This document shows, one piece after another, positions 26,404 through 35,143 of a DNA stretch of 41,918 bases. The DNA is from Paenibacillus sp. OK003. GTDB lineage: Bacteria > Bacillota > Bacilli > Paenibacillales > Paenibacillaceae. Within the stretch, counting starts at the first letter, position 1. Each line of letters begins with the position of its first letter. The stretch is from assembly GCF_900109515.1 (NCBI RefSeq), contig NZ_FOBD01000031.1:1-41918 (forward strand). The letters run 5' to 3'. The notes beneath the pieces are model-generated. The model worked only from the letters and a program-made list of their open reading frames with translations. It was not told the DNA's origin and made no database searches. The position numbers and the translations under genes were made by a program.

Positions 26404-26450
26404 AGACTGAACGAATTTCGCATTTCAAACTTTAAAGGGGGAGTTCACAC

Positions 26451-27602
26451 TTGAAAGCTGTACATTTTGGTGCGGGCAATATTGGCCGCGGATTTATCGG
26501 TCATATGTTGTCCGCTTCCGATTATGAAGTCTGCTTTGTCGCACGTAACCCGAAGAAAATCGCCATGCTTCAAAAGAGGCAGGAGTATCCCATTACCCTC
26601 GCAAATGCGGAGCAGGATACAACGATTGTAAATAACGTAACCGCCATTAATGTCGGTGAACAGGATCGCGTTGCTGAAGTGATTGCTTCAGCAGATCTGA
26701 TCACAACAGCCGTCGGTGTATCGGCGCTGGAAGATATCGCTGAACCCATCGCCAAAGGCATCTATCTACGTATGAAAAATAATAATTCTGCACCACTTCA
26801 CATTATCGCTTGCGAAAATGCCATCGGAGGCAGCACTCGGCTGAAAAAACGGGTATATCCGTTTCTGGATGAAGTGACCCGGGAAAAAGCGGAACGTTCT
26901 GTCTCATTCCCCAATGCAGCAGTAGACCGCATTGTTCCTGTGCAGGATCATAAAGATCCGCTACAAGTTACCGTTGAGCCTTTCTATGAATGGGTGGTTC
27001 ATCGCCCTGCACTGCTGGAAGGATTTAAGGAAATTGAAGGTGTGCACTACGTGGACTCTCTTGAGCCTTATATTGAGCGCAAAATGTTTACGGTAAATAC
27101 CGGTCACTGCGTTGCCGCACACTTCGGATATCTTGAAGGATTCAAGACGATCCGGCAAGTAATGGGCCATGCACCGCTACGTGCCAAGGTACACAAAGTG
27201 ATGGAAGAAACCGGAGCCATGCTCATTGCCAAGCACGGTTTTAATCCACAGAAACACAGCAAATATATCGATACCATTCTCGAACACTTTGCCAACCCAA
27301 ATTTGATGGATCAGGTAACCCGGGTCGGACGTTCACCCCTTCGCAAGTTATCGCCTTACGACCGGCTTGTTCGCCCAGCGATGCAGGCCAGCGAATTCGG
27401 AATTGAAACTCCTCATTTAACTTCCGCTATGGCAGCCGCGATGCTGTTCAATTATGAACACGACGAGGAAGTTATGAAGCTCCAACACCTGATTCACGAA
27501 GATGGCGTCTCTGCCTTCATTCGTGAGCGCATGGGAATTCCCGAAGAACATCCCGTTCATCAGCATGCCGTTGCCCGTTATGAAGAGCTCAAAGGGCGAT
27601 AG
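26451..27602 (+). CDS. mtlD: Mannitol-1-phosphate 5-dehydrogenase
   Basis: 383 residues, polyol-specific long-chain dehydrogenase. NAD site FGAGNIGRGFIG at 5-16 and the family's catalytic K-x4-N-x2-H motif in ERKMFTVNTGH. It interconverts mannitol 1-phosphate and fructose 6-phosphate. The start is TTG 26451, seven bases after AAAGGGGGAG; no ATG is in reach. Placed with a phosphatase rather than a PTS, it may run towards mannitol. Confidence 0.95.
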   Translation: MKAVHFGAGNIGRGFIGHMLSASDYEVCFVARNPKKIAMLQKRQEYPITLANAEQDTTIVNNVTAINVGEQDRVAEVIASADLITTAVGVSALEDIAEPIAKGIYLRMKNNNSAPLHIIACENAIGGSTRLKKRVYPFLDEVTREKAERSVSFPNAAVDRIVPVQDHKDPLQVTVEPFYEWVVHRPALLEGFKEIEGVHYVDSLEPYIERKMFTVNTGHCVAAHFGYLEGFKTIRQVMGHAPLRAKVHKVMEETGAMLIAKHGFNPQKHSKYIDTILEHFANPNLMDQVTRVGRSPLRKLSPYDRLVRPAMQASEFGIETPHLTSAMAAAMLFNYEHDEEVMKLQHLIHEDGVSAFIRERMGIPEEHPVHQHAVARYEELKGR

Positions 27603-27674
27603 GAATCAACCATGTTAACCTGATTAACAATAGGTCAAAGAGTTTGATCCCGCAAACTGAATAGACATACGAAC

Positions 27675-27725
27675 AAAAAGCCGGGAGGAACCTATGCTTA
27701 TCGCATCGTTCCTTCCGGCTTTTTC
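27675..27725. terminator. Bidirectional terminator after mtlD
   Basis: AAAAAGCCGG (27675-27684) against CCGGCTTTTT (27715-27724) with extended pairing inside; serves mtlD and the convergent lipoprotein gene. Confidence 0.9.
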
Positions 27726-27761
27726 AAATTCACGACATACATATTTATTATCGAAACACGC

Positions 27762-28649
27762 TTACTCGTTCATGATGGAATTGATGGAGGCATAAACCAT
27801 AGGCAGGAAGCCCTCTGAAGGTTCGCCAACCGGTGCATGGATATGGAAAGCGAAGCCATTGCCATCCAGCTCTTTCACGATGAAATACTCCGTTTTCGTA
27901 TTGTTTTGAGACATCATGAACAATTTTGCCTCTTTCATCGGGCCGTTGCTAAGCTTTTCCTCACTTAATTGCTTGACCGCTCCGGTTTCTGACAGCTCTT
28001 TCTTCGCATCCACTTTCAGTTCCTTCAGGTTATAATCCGAAGGCAGCTTTTCAATCTCCACCTCGTAATCCGGATCAATCTTCATGGTCAATTCATGATC
28101 ATCCGCATCGTAAACCATCGGTTCAAACACATATAATGAATACCCTTTGCCTTGAGCCAGTGTAACCGGGCGCTTTTCGGTCATGCCTTCCACAGCCACT
28201 TCCAGCTCAGATGTTTTGGCACGATCCGTTGTAACATTACCACCTGCATTCGTACCGTTACCGTCATTGGACTCGACCTTGGCGATTTCCGTAAGCACCA
28301 ACTGTTTGGTCGTTGTATCGCCTTCAATGGCTTTCTCTACATATTTGAATTGAACGGAATCTTCATCGTCAATATCATCCAAAGATTTCTGCAGATCTTC
28401 ACCCACCTGGAAAGACATCGGTTCCTCTTTCACACGAATTTCAACCGTGTGCGGATCTGCCCATCCGGTCAAAATGCCTTCCGCTTCAATCACAGCACTT
28501 TCCTCAGGCTGCTTCCCTGGTGCCGGTGTCTGTTCTTCTGTATTATTCGCGGGCGGCTGAGCAGTAGGGCTACTATTGCCACAGGCCACAAGCGAGAATC
28601 CCATAACCAAAACAAGTAATGATGCACTAATATTCATCGTATTTCGCAT
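27762..28649 (-). CDS. Hypothetical lipoprotein
   Basis: 295 residues. Signal peptide with lipobox LVAC, Cys23, then a Pro/Glu/Thr-rich linker to about residue 52. Residues 53-125 look like a small beta-barrel (ILTGWADPHTVEIRV region); the C-terminal half is another alpha/beta domain (LAQGKGYSLYVFEP region). I do not recognise a named family. GGAGGTG precedes the ATG. Surface-anchored; monocistronic or weakly linked to the next gene 142 bases upstream. Confidence 0.75.
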   Translation of the reverse strand: MRNTMNISASLLVLVMGFSLVACGNSSPTAQPPANNTEEQTPAPGKQPEESAVIEAEGILTGWADPHTVEIRVKEEPMSFQVGEDLQKSLDDIDDEDSVQFKYVEKAIEGDTTTKQLVLTEIAKVESNDGNGTNAGGNVTTDRAKTSELEVAVEGMTEKRPVTLAQGKGYSLYVFEPMVYDADDHELTMKIDPDYEVEIEKLPSDYNLKELKVDAKKELSETGAVKQLSEEKLSNGPMKEAKLFMMSQNNTKTEYFIVKELDGNGFAFHIHAPVGEPSEGFLPMVYASINSIMNE

Positions 28650-28791
28650 ATGAACACCTCCGTTAGCTTATACGCAATGATGTTTGTCCATGTTGCCTGA
28701 CTTGTTAACTTGACAGCTTAGTATTACTTACACGGCTGACCCGTCGCTCAATCATAGAAAGTGTTCAATGCTTCTTTGACACCATGAATAC

Positions 28792-29445
28792 TCAGCCGGC
28801 TTGCTCCATTTTCACAAGCTTCGCGTTGGCTCCGTTAAAAGCTTTTGTCTGCTTGTTAAACTGCTGTCTTAACTCGGCAACTTTGGCATATTGGCTGTTC
28901 CGTTCCCGAATCGCACGTTTGATCTTGACCAGATTAGGCTCCACATTGCCTCTCATCAATGCATATAACTGCTCGTCCGCATCGAGACTCTGCTTGTAGG
29001 AGGCAACAAAGGCTGCAAACGACGCAGCTCTCTGCTCATATTGATCCAATACCGTGTGGGCCTGAGCCAGGTTCTCTTCCTTCTCAAAGGATAACTGATC
29101 CAACGAAGTTCGCAGCTCTTCCATCTGTTCTTTAGTCCGGCTCATCACCGCTTCAGCTTGTTCCAGCAGTGTTCTTCGCTCGGCAATATGTCCGTCTGCC
29201 TGATCAAGCAAGGCCTCCAGATTACTGTTTTTGTTCTTTCCTTTACTCAGTATCGATCCGTATAATTCCATGTCTTCCCGTTCATGATGAACAAGCTCCT
29301 TCAGGCTCTGGTTCATCTCCTGATCGGTAAGAATTAATTGATTGACTTGATTTGCCGCAGGTTCCTGCGGCTTTCCGCAAGCACTGACAAGCAGAGCCAG
29401 CAATATGCTGACCCCGGCCAGAGCTATCTTTTTTCTTTTAAGCAC
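28792..29445 (-). CDS. YkyA-type cell-wall lipoprotein
   Basis: 217 residues. Signal peptide with lipobox VSAC, Cys23, then almost entirely long charged helices, probably coiled coil, as in the YkyA/putative cell-wall-binding lipoprotein family (PF10368). The start is GTG 29445, nine bases after AGGAGG; the start codon is part of the palindrome CACCCCGAGGTG, so a small hairpin could mask it. It follows the polysaccharide deacetylase by 41 bases and is likely in its operon. Confidence 0.8.
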   Translation of the reverse strand: MLKRKKIALAGVSILLALLVSACGKPQEPAANQVNQLILTDQEMNQSLKELVHHEREDMELYGSILSKGKNKNSNLEALLDQADGHIAERRTLLEQAEAVMSRTKEQMEELRTSLDQLSFEKEENLAQAHTVLDQYEQRAASFAAFVASYKQSLDADEQLYALMRGNVEPNLVKIKRAIRERNSQYAKVAELRQQFNKQTKAFNGANAKLVKMEQAG

Positions 29446-29486
29446 CTCGGGGTGCCTCCTCTCTTGCAACTGCTATGTTGTTATTC

Positions 29487-30389
29487 TTACAGGCGGGTGT
29501 CTGCGCTAAAATTGGATACCCAATGTGCATTCGGATCGTAGACCTCAAACTCATAACCCCGATCTTCGAGCAGTTTCAAAATGCGTGGCAGTGCCTGTAC
29601 CGTTTGCTCGCGCTCATGCATCAGAATCACTTCCTTATCCCGATGTACACTGCTGCTAACCCGTTCCACGATTTTGTCCGGCTGACCGGGAAGATTCCAG
29701 TCGAGGGAGTCAGTGGTCCAATCCCACATTTTGAATCCAGCCGCAGCAATGTCGCCCCTGAAGTCTTCTCCGATCTGGGGACTACTGCCGTACGGAGCAC
29801 GAATCAGATGCGGCGTAAAACCGATCAGATCCTTGACCATCTTCTGCTCCTTTTTGAACTCCTTCACAAAATTAGAGGAGCTTCCGCTCTTATACAATTT
29901 GTTATAGTTATGTGTCATGCTGTGAAGCCCCGGATAACTGCCCTCTTTGACAAGCCGCTCCACTGCTTCCTTGTGTTGATTCAACTGACGTCCAATCATG
30001 AAAAAGGTTGCCTTTGCCTCATGCTGTTTCAAAATATCCAGCAGTTGATCGGTATATACACTTGGTCCATCATCAAACGTTATGTATGCCAGCTTGCGCA
30101 CCTGACCCTGGAACCGCGCAGGTTCCTCTTTGGACTCCGGTGTCATTTCAATCATGCCAAGCTTGGTTGGCTGTTCAATCGCAGCTACTGGCGGAGGTGC
30201 TACATAATCCTTGATCCAGTGCGTCATGCCAATGAATGCATATGTTAAACCGATAATGAGCAGTGCCAGAAGCGCCAGCGCAGCACTCAGTCTCCCATAC
30301 CGGATTTTTCTTCTTCCATGCGTCTTGGTTCGGCTTGTTCTATGCGGAATGCCGCCACTCTCTCCCGCTCTCTGTTGTTGAACTCTCAC
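29487..30389 (-). CDS. Membrane-anchored polysaccharide deacetylase
   Basis: 300 residues. A basic N-terminus then one membrane helix (about 34-56) anchor an extracytoplasmic NodB domain. Metal-binding TFDDGPS and HSMTHN, RAPYG, DSLDW and ILMHE motifs are all present. It should deacetylate N-acetylglucosamine in peptidoglycan or another wall polymer. The start is GTG 30389 with AAGGAAG 11 bases before, a weak site. First gene of an operon with the YkyA-like lipoprotein, suggesting cell-envelope work. Confidence 0.9.
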   Translation of the reverse strand: MRVQQQRAGESGGIPHRTSRTKTHGRRKIRYGRLSAALALLALLIIGLTYAFIGMTHWIKDYVAPPPVAAIEQPTKLGMIEMTPESKEEPARFQGQVRKLAYITFDDGPSVYTDQLLDILKQHEAKATFFMIGRQLNQHKEAVERLVKEGSYPGLHSMTHNYNKLYKSGSSSNFVKEFKKEQKMVKDLIGFTPHLIRAPYGSSPQIGEDFRGDIAAAGFKMWDWTTDSLDWNLPGQPDKIVERVSSSVHRDKEVILMHEREQTVQALPRILKLLEDRGYEFEVYDPNAHWVSNFSADTRL

Positions 30390-30547
30390 TTCCAGGCCAC
30401 TTCCTTACTTTCATTTTTTCCCGATTATTGGTACATTATATCGTTTCATGTCTCTATATAGAAGATTAATAGAAAAATGGCCCTGGAGAATGACAGAATA
30501 GTTACAAGCCCGGTTACAATCTACTTATCTATTTCTTCTCTTAACCT

Positions 30548-30576
30548 TTTCCTGCAGATGCATTCTCCTGTATAAT
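30548..30576 (+). promoter_or_regulatory. Probable SigA promoter of the EamA gene
   Basis: TATAAT at 30571-30576 with TTTCCT 17 bases upstream (a poor -35), 42 bases before the ATG. Confidence 0.5.
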
Positions 30577-30618
30577 AAATTGATTTACGCCATTTGACTT
30601 CAAGAAGGAGCTACATCC

Positions 30619-31563
30619 ATGACTAGCTTGAACCGTGCCGGCAGGTCGATCTATCTGCTATTCTTTGTCGGCATTATTGCCATTTCGTTTTCTTCCATCT
30701 TTGTACGTTGGTCCACAGCGGACGTCGCCGTCATTGCGATGTACCGATTGTTCCTCACCAATCTGCTAATGCTGCCTTTTGTGTGGAAATACCGGCACGA
30801 GATGATGCGTTTAAACTTCAGACAGTGGGCTTTACTGCTGGCATCCGGCGTGATGCTTGCAATGCACTTTCTGCTCTGGATGGGATCGCTTCGGCTCACG
30901 AGTGTAGCCAGTTCAACGGTCATTCTCGCTTTGGAGCCTATATTGATTCTTGCGGGTTCCGTCTGGCTGTTCAAAGCCAAAATCAACCGCATGATGATCA
31001 TCGGTATGGGCGTTGCTCTGCTTGGGTCAATCGCTATTGGAGCTGGAGATTTCCAGTTGGCAGGCACAGCGCTGCGAGGGGATATCCTTTCTTTGCTCGG
31101 AACGATCGCTGTGGCGGTACACATGCTGCTTGGACAGTTTTTGCGTGCCGGACTGAGTGCATTCTCCTATAACTTCTGGGTATTTTTCGTAGCTGCCTGT
31201 ACGCTTGCGGTATATAATCTGGTTAATGGTCACCCGTTTGGCGGTTATGCGGCTTCCGAGTGGGGAATTTTCCTGTTGCTCGCAATCGTGCCAACCATCT
31301 TTGGGCATTATCTTTTCAACTGGCTGCTTCAATATATGAATGCTACGACGGTATCGATGGGGGTACTGGGGGAACCTGTATTTTCCTCTCTACTGGCCTG
31401 GATGCTACTCGGTGAATCCCTCAACGGGCTTCAGTTGTCTGCCGGGGTTGTCATTATTTTCGGGGTATGGATCTTCATTCGATATGGCAAAACCAAACCA
31501 CAGCCCATCCCCTCAGATGCTCCTGTATCTGGAAAAGGACCAATCGAACCTACAGCGGTGTAA
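30619..31563 (+). CDS. EamA/DMT-superfamily transporter
   Basis: 314 residues with ten predicted helices in two EamA repeats; FSSIFVRWSTADVAVIAMYR opens the first and LLGQFLRAGLSAFSYNFWV the second half. These are inner-membrane exporters of amino acids or metabolites, specificity unknown. AAGGAG precedes the ATG by eight bases. The sulfurtransferase follows 100 bases on in the same direction. Confidence 0.9.
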   Translation: MTSLNRAGRSIYLLFFVGIIAISFSSIFVRWSTADVAVIAMYRLFLTNLLMLPFVWKYRHEMMRLNFRQWALLLASGVMLAMHFLLWMGSLRLTSVASSTVILALEPILILAGSVWLFKAKINRMMIIGMGVALLGSIAIGAGDFQLAGTALRGDILSLLGTIAVAVHMLLGQFLRAGLSAFSYNFWVFFVAACTLAVYNLVNGHPFGGYAASEWGIFLLLAIVPTIFGHYLFNWLLQYMNATTVSMGVLGEPVFSSLLAWMLLGESLNGLQLSAGVVIIFGVWIFIRYGKTKPQPIPSDAPVSGKGPIEPTAV

Positions 31564-31663
31564 CTTGCATTTGTATTCAGATATTTTTAAATAAACAACT
31601 GGGACCTGCATCACGCAGATTCCGGTTGAATCCATCCCACTACATATAAGGCGGTGTGTTTTC

Positions 31664-32500
31664 ATGAAAAATATTGTATCCATGCGCTGGCTGCTCGCCA
31701 GAATGTATGAACCAGATGTCGTCATTGCCGATTGCCGATTCCTGCTCGGTCAACCGGATGCCGGAAGACAAGCTTACGAAGCTGGACATATTCCAGGTGC
31801 CGTTTATCTCGATCTCGAAAAAGATCTATCTTCTCCCGTCTCTGCACACGGAGGACGTCACCCGCTCCCTGATCCGGCTGTGCTCGCAAGTCGTCTCTCC
31901 AAAGCTGGCATCGGCTCCAATAGTCGTATTGTTGCCTACGATGACCAAGGCGGCATGAACGCATCGCGGCTGTGGTGGTTACTTCGTTATCTGGGACATG
32001 AACAGGTGTATATCATGGACGAAGGCTTCTCTGCCTGGCAGAATGCCAAGTTTCCAGTGACTACGGATGTGCCGGTTCAGATCCCGGCTTCGTTTGAGGT
32101 GAATGTGCAGCCAGAACTGTTGGCTAGTGTGCAAGATGTGCAACAAGCCTCTGCCAATGGCAGTGCCGTGCTCGTCGACTCCCGGGATGCCCGCCGTTAT
32201 TCGGGGCTGGAGGAACCGATTGATGCCAAAGCCGGACATATTCCGGGTGCGGTGAATTATTTTTGGAAAGATGTGCTGGATTGGGATGGACGTTGGACAG
32301 ATACTGGGGTGTTAGAAGAGCGTTTCAGCAAGCTGGACAAGGATGGTGCAATTATTGTGTATTGCGGCTCCGGCGTGTCGGCTTGCCCGAATGTGATTGC
32401 GCTGGAAGAAGCGGGATACACGAATGTGAAGTTGTATTCCGGAAGCTGGAGCGACTGGATTAGTTATGAGGAGAATCCGGTGGCTACTGGGGAAGAATAG
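31664..32500 (+). CDS. Two-domain sulfurtransferase (thiosulfate/3-mercaptopyruvate type)
   Basis: 278 residues, tandem rhodanese domains. The C-terminal domain has the active loop CGSGVSA with Cys234; the N-terminal domain has Asp in place of Cys (YDDQGG), as usual for the inactive half. The loop resembles SseA-type mercaptopyruvate sulfurtransferases more than classic rhodanese. AAGGCGG precedes the ATG. Its 3' third is repeated, diverged, at 37376-37752. Confidence 0.93.
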   Translation: MKNIVSMRWLLARMYEPDVVIADCRFLLGQPDAGRQAYEAGHIPGAVYLDLEKDLSSPVSAHGGRHPLPDPAVLASRLSKAGIGSNSRIVAYDDQGGMNASRLWWLLRYLGHEQVYIMDEGFSAWQNAKFPVTTDVPVQIPASFEVNVQPELLASVQDVQQASANGSAVLVDSRDARRYSGLEEPIDAKAGHIPGAVNYFWKDVLDWDGRWTDTGVLEERFSKLDKDGAIIVYCGSGVSACPNVIALEEAGYTNVKLYSGSWSDWISYEENPVATGEE

Positions 32501-32536
32501 AAAACCGAAAGATAAGTAACAGTCTATAAAGTTTGG

Positions 32537-32581
32537 ATACATCACCATGCAGCTTTAATTCCTTGGTGGTGTATTTTTTTG
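32537..32581 (+). terminator. Terminator of the sulfurtransferase gene
   Basis: ATACATCACCA (32537-32547) against TGGTGGTGTAT (32564-32574), one wobble pair, then seven T. Confidence 0.88.
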
Positions 32582-32895
32582 GCCCGAAAGTCAACTAGAA
32601 ATGAGTAAAGCAGCTTAAATTAGATAATAGATTATGCTTTGAATATATCCAGAAATCTTTGAATTCATTCACGCAGATGTTCACTTGATTGCTTCCCTGT
32701 AGATGTGTTTGACAAACGTGTAATCATAAAGACTACAAAACTTTCAAAGATCCTACTCTATGTTCTTTCTTGATTAACTACCAGCAAAAGCAAGAAATAA
32801 AGCCCCAGAAAAACACTATTTTTTTAACATATAATGATGTAATATAGCAAAGAAGGGTATATTTCCCACAAATATAGAAAGGAGGATTATTCTTT
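32582..32895. other. AT-rich non-coding stretch
   Basis: No gene seen. TATAAT at about 32830 on the plus strand may be the -10 box for the following genes; no clear -35. Confidence 0.4.
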
Positions 32896-32979
32896 TTGTA
32901 TTCCTTACAAGTAATACATCATCGCAGAGTCTATATTGGAGTAAGGAGGAGAAAGAGTGCTCACTTTAAGAAAGCATGA
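32896..32979 (+). CDS. Possible upstream peptide
   Basis: A 27-residue basic peptide (starts MYSLQVIHHRRVYIG if TTG initiates) with AAAGGAGG ten bases before the TTG. It overlaps the next gene by 23 bases, so it could couple its translation. Small and uncertain. Confidence 0.3.
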   Translation: MYSLQVIHHRRVYIGVRRRKSAHFKKA

Positions 32980-33286
32980 ACTTAAAGGACATGATGTTTT
33001 TGAATTTATGCAAGGGGAACTACTTGATGATCACTGGCTTGATAACTCGATTTATTTAACAGAGGAAGTCTTAAATGAAACGCAATTAATAGAAGTATTT
33101 AACAATTCTACAGTAAACTTCAATTACTATGGTCCAACAGTAGTCAACAAAGAAACTTGGGAGTGCATTAAACAAGAGGTTCTAACTTCCAAATCAATTA
33201 AGACGCAAAAACTCCTTCTAGAAATTGATACATGGGCAAATATCTGCTTTAAAAATCATTATTGTTTTACAATCTGCGGAATATAA
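32957..33286 (+). CDS. Hypothetical protein, possible partner of secreted protein
   Basis: 109 residues, acidic, no signal peptide or membrane segment; family not recognised. The GTG start follows AAGGAGG at seven bases. The next gene, a secreted toxin-like protein, begins 20 bases later and is clearly in the same operon. A small cytoplasmic acidic protein beside a secreted toxin-like one could be an immunity protein, although immunity genes more often follow the toxin. That role is inference. Confidence 0.6.
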   Translation: MLTLRKHELKGHDVFEFMQGELLDDHWLDNSIYLTEEVLNETQLIEVFNNSTVNFNYYGPTVVNKETWECIKQEVLTSKSIKTQKLLLEIDTWANICFKNHYCFTICGI

Positions 33287-33306
33287 TATAAAGGAGAGTT
33301 CTTTCA

Positions 33307-34032
33307 ATGAAAAAAATTTTCAGTTCTATTCTAGCATTTCTCACAATACTTTCTATTAGCACATCTGCATTTGCAGATGTCGAAAGTGCAAAAACAACCG
33401 ACCCTTATGCTCCAACAATTACATATGAACAAAACCTTGTCCAACCTAATGCTGTAAGCCTTCCTAATGGAATACCAATCACTGTATCTCCATCCTACAC
33501 TAGCTTAGGAGTTTGGGTGGGAAATATTGGGGCAGACTCTTTGGATAATGTAACTGTAAGTGGCACTGCAACTGCTTATGGTACCTTGGCACCTAAATCA
33601 GGAAGTGTTCCCCCAGTTGTTGGAAAGACATTTGTTTGGAATGTACCTATGACTAAAACGCAAATGGTGTACAACGTTACTATAAGAGTTGTTGATGGCA
33701 GTGGCACAAGAAATTTAACTGGTAATGCTAGATTAGAGTATTCCGAAGCGCAACTTGCCACGCTAGGATGGAACAAAGGAACTTTTAGCACTCGCGGTGC
33801 TTCTTTAGAGTATCACTTCAACAAACATAAAGGTGAAGTACTTGTAAATAATTTGTATAACTATTTGTTAGCTGCTGGGACTTTGAGAGATGACATAATA
33901 AACAACCCTTCGAATTATACAAAAACTGTAAATTCAGGTTCTATTCCTGCACACAAATATAAGCACAAAACAAATGGAAGATTCGCAATAATTACTGATT
34001 CTGGAAATGAAATTTTGAGTTTCGGTAGATAA
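33307..34032 (+). CDS. Secreted protein with toxin-like C-terminal domain
   Basis: 241 residues. Signal peptide cleaved near SAFA-23. Residues 45-150 look like an all-beta Ig-like sandwich. The last 75 residues contain YHFNKHKGEV followed by helices and end in HKTNGRFAIITDSGNEILSFG; an HxxKH opening and a strand-rich end of this kind occur in RNase-type polymorphic toxins of the BECR fold. I cannot prove the match. It is expected outside the cell or in the wall. Ribosome site AAAGGAG. Ends at a good terminator. Confidence 0.65.
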   Translation: MKKIFSSILAFLTILSISTSAFADVESAKTTDPYAPTITYEQNLVQPNAVSLPNGIPITVSPSYTSLGVWVGNIGADSLDNVTVSGTATAYGTLAPKSGSVPPVVGKTFVWNVPMTKTQMVYNVTIRVVDGSGTRNLTGNARLEYSEAQLATLGWNKGTFSTRGASLEYHFNKHKGEVLVNNLYNYLLAAGTLRDDIINNPSNYTKTVNSGSIPAHKYKHKTNGRFAIITDSGNEILSFGR

Positions 34033-34085
34033 TTTCTTACTCACCTTTCAATTTATCAAGTGTTGATTAGAGGAATTTCCAAACC

Positions 34086-34114
34086 AAAGCCCGTAATTAT
34101 TCACGGGCTTTTTT
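34086..34114 (+). terminator. Terminator after the secreted protein gene
   Basis: AAAGCCCGT and ACGGGCTTT around a seven-base loop, then six T. Confidence 0.9.
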
Positions 34115-34171
34115 GACGTTTTATTGGGTAAGGGTACACTTAATGTTTCCTAAGTTATAATTTACTCGAAA

Positions 34172-34395
34172 TCAAAATTGGAGTGAGCATGAGGATAAAA
34201 AAAGTAATTTGCAGGTCACCTGATAAGAAGCAGTCTTCAAAGAAAGAATCAACAATTCACAGTGATTCAAACAACAATCATGAGGTTTGGGGCAAAACTG
34301 TTTCACTCCATCCCATCTGGCCCATACACATCCTTTGCACTTCTCCGGCTGCTTGTTGGGGCGAATGCGTATCTTTTTCTTCTTCTGCTGATCAC
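34172..34395 (-). pseudogene. Frameshifted zinc-motif (CxxC) small protein fragment
   Basis: On the minus strand GTG 34395 follows GGAGG at seven bases and begins VISRRRK; after an A-rich run the sense shifts by one base into IRIRPNKQPEKCKGCVWARW and then QFCPKP, the pattern of short phage-associated zinc proteins with CxxC...C. Past CPKP the sequence loses that character. It looks like a small gene broken by a one-base change and joined to unrelated DNA. Confidence 0.5.
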
Positions 34396-34459
34396 TTCAA
34401 TTCCTCCAATGAAAAAAAGCCGATCCAGTGTAGGAACGACTTTGGCTGTAATATGTACT

Positions 34460-34666
34460 TTATTGATTTAACCTGCTTTGATATGCAATCTCGAATTGAG
34501 GAATTCCTTTGTATATAAAGAAATATACGCATACGAGAAATAAAATGCTAAATGTGATTTTGAGATTTGATCCTCTCAATCTTAAAACAAACTTTAAGAT
34601 AATTGTTATTGCTACTGCTGGTAAAATTAAATATAAACCAAACGTCTCAAAGATTGCATAAGCCAT
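34460..34666 (-). CDS. Small membrane protein, start uncertain
   Basis: 68 residues from the ATG, with two hydrophobic helices (YLILPAVAITIILKFVL and ITFSILFLVCVYFFIY). No ribosome site precedes that ATG. A perfect AGGAGGTGAT lies further up, seven bases before an in-frame CTG at 34708 that would add 14 residues (LDIIRETGKNTFNA), so a non-standard start is likely. Function unknown; small two-helix proteins of this kind occur as toxins, holins or regulators. Confidence 0.5.
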   Translation of the reverse strand: MAYAIFETFGLYLILPAVAITIILKFVLRLRGSNLKITFSILFLVCVYFFIYKGIPQFEIAYQSRLNQ

Positions 34667-34708
34667 GGCGTTAAATGTGTTTTTCCCCGTTTCTCTTATT
34701 ATGTCCAG

Positions 34709-35143
34709 AATATCACCTCCTGCGTAATTAAAAGAATGGCGTCCGTATCATTCGCAGCAAAAACGTTGCGCTCTTTGCTTTAAATGCATACATACTATGT
34801 AACTATAGAGGAAGAACAAGACCATTTTACTGAAGCTACCAAATGCGGGTCAAGGAACAGAAAACGGGTGAGTCCCGATGATCTGGAACAAACCCGTCTT
34901 TTCCTGCTTAATCCTTGCTTTTTCGCATTTGGACCACATCGAGCATTACCTCGACATGATCATATCGGTGAAGCCAACGGAATGATACTCAATTAATCCT
35001 GAGAATAGGAAAAGACGAGAAGAGGAACACCCCAGTCCTATGCCGCAATGTGCGGCTGCGCATTTCATTCTCGCTCGATTTCCACAATACAAATATAACA
35101 CTTAGAAAGTCTAACAAACTCTCTATTAACAGTCAGAAATCAG
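34709..35143. other. Gap with remnants
   Basis: No intact gene. ACGGGT (34864) and ACCCGT (34902) could form a terminator-like hairpin with flanking A and T runs. On the minus strand about 34920-34980 reads HRYDHVEVMLDVVQMRKSKD before a stop, which resembles the tail of a lost protein. A GCCGCA/TGCGGC hairpin is at 35041-35055. Confidence 0.35.

Noticed and set aside
34183..34518. Plus-strand frame of 111 codons with a fair ribosome site
   Set aside because: Composition is not protein-like and most of it is antisense to the recognisable CxxC fragment; only the promoter-like TTATAAT upstream gives some support.
34784..34996. Plus-strand frame of 70 codons
   Set aside because: No ribosome site, no recognisable motif, and it crosses a likely hairpin; treated as chance.
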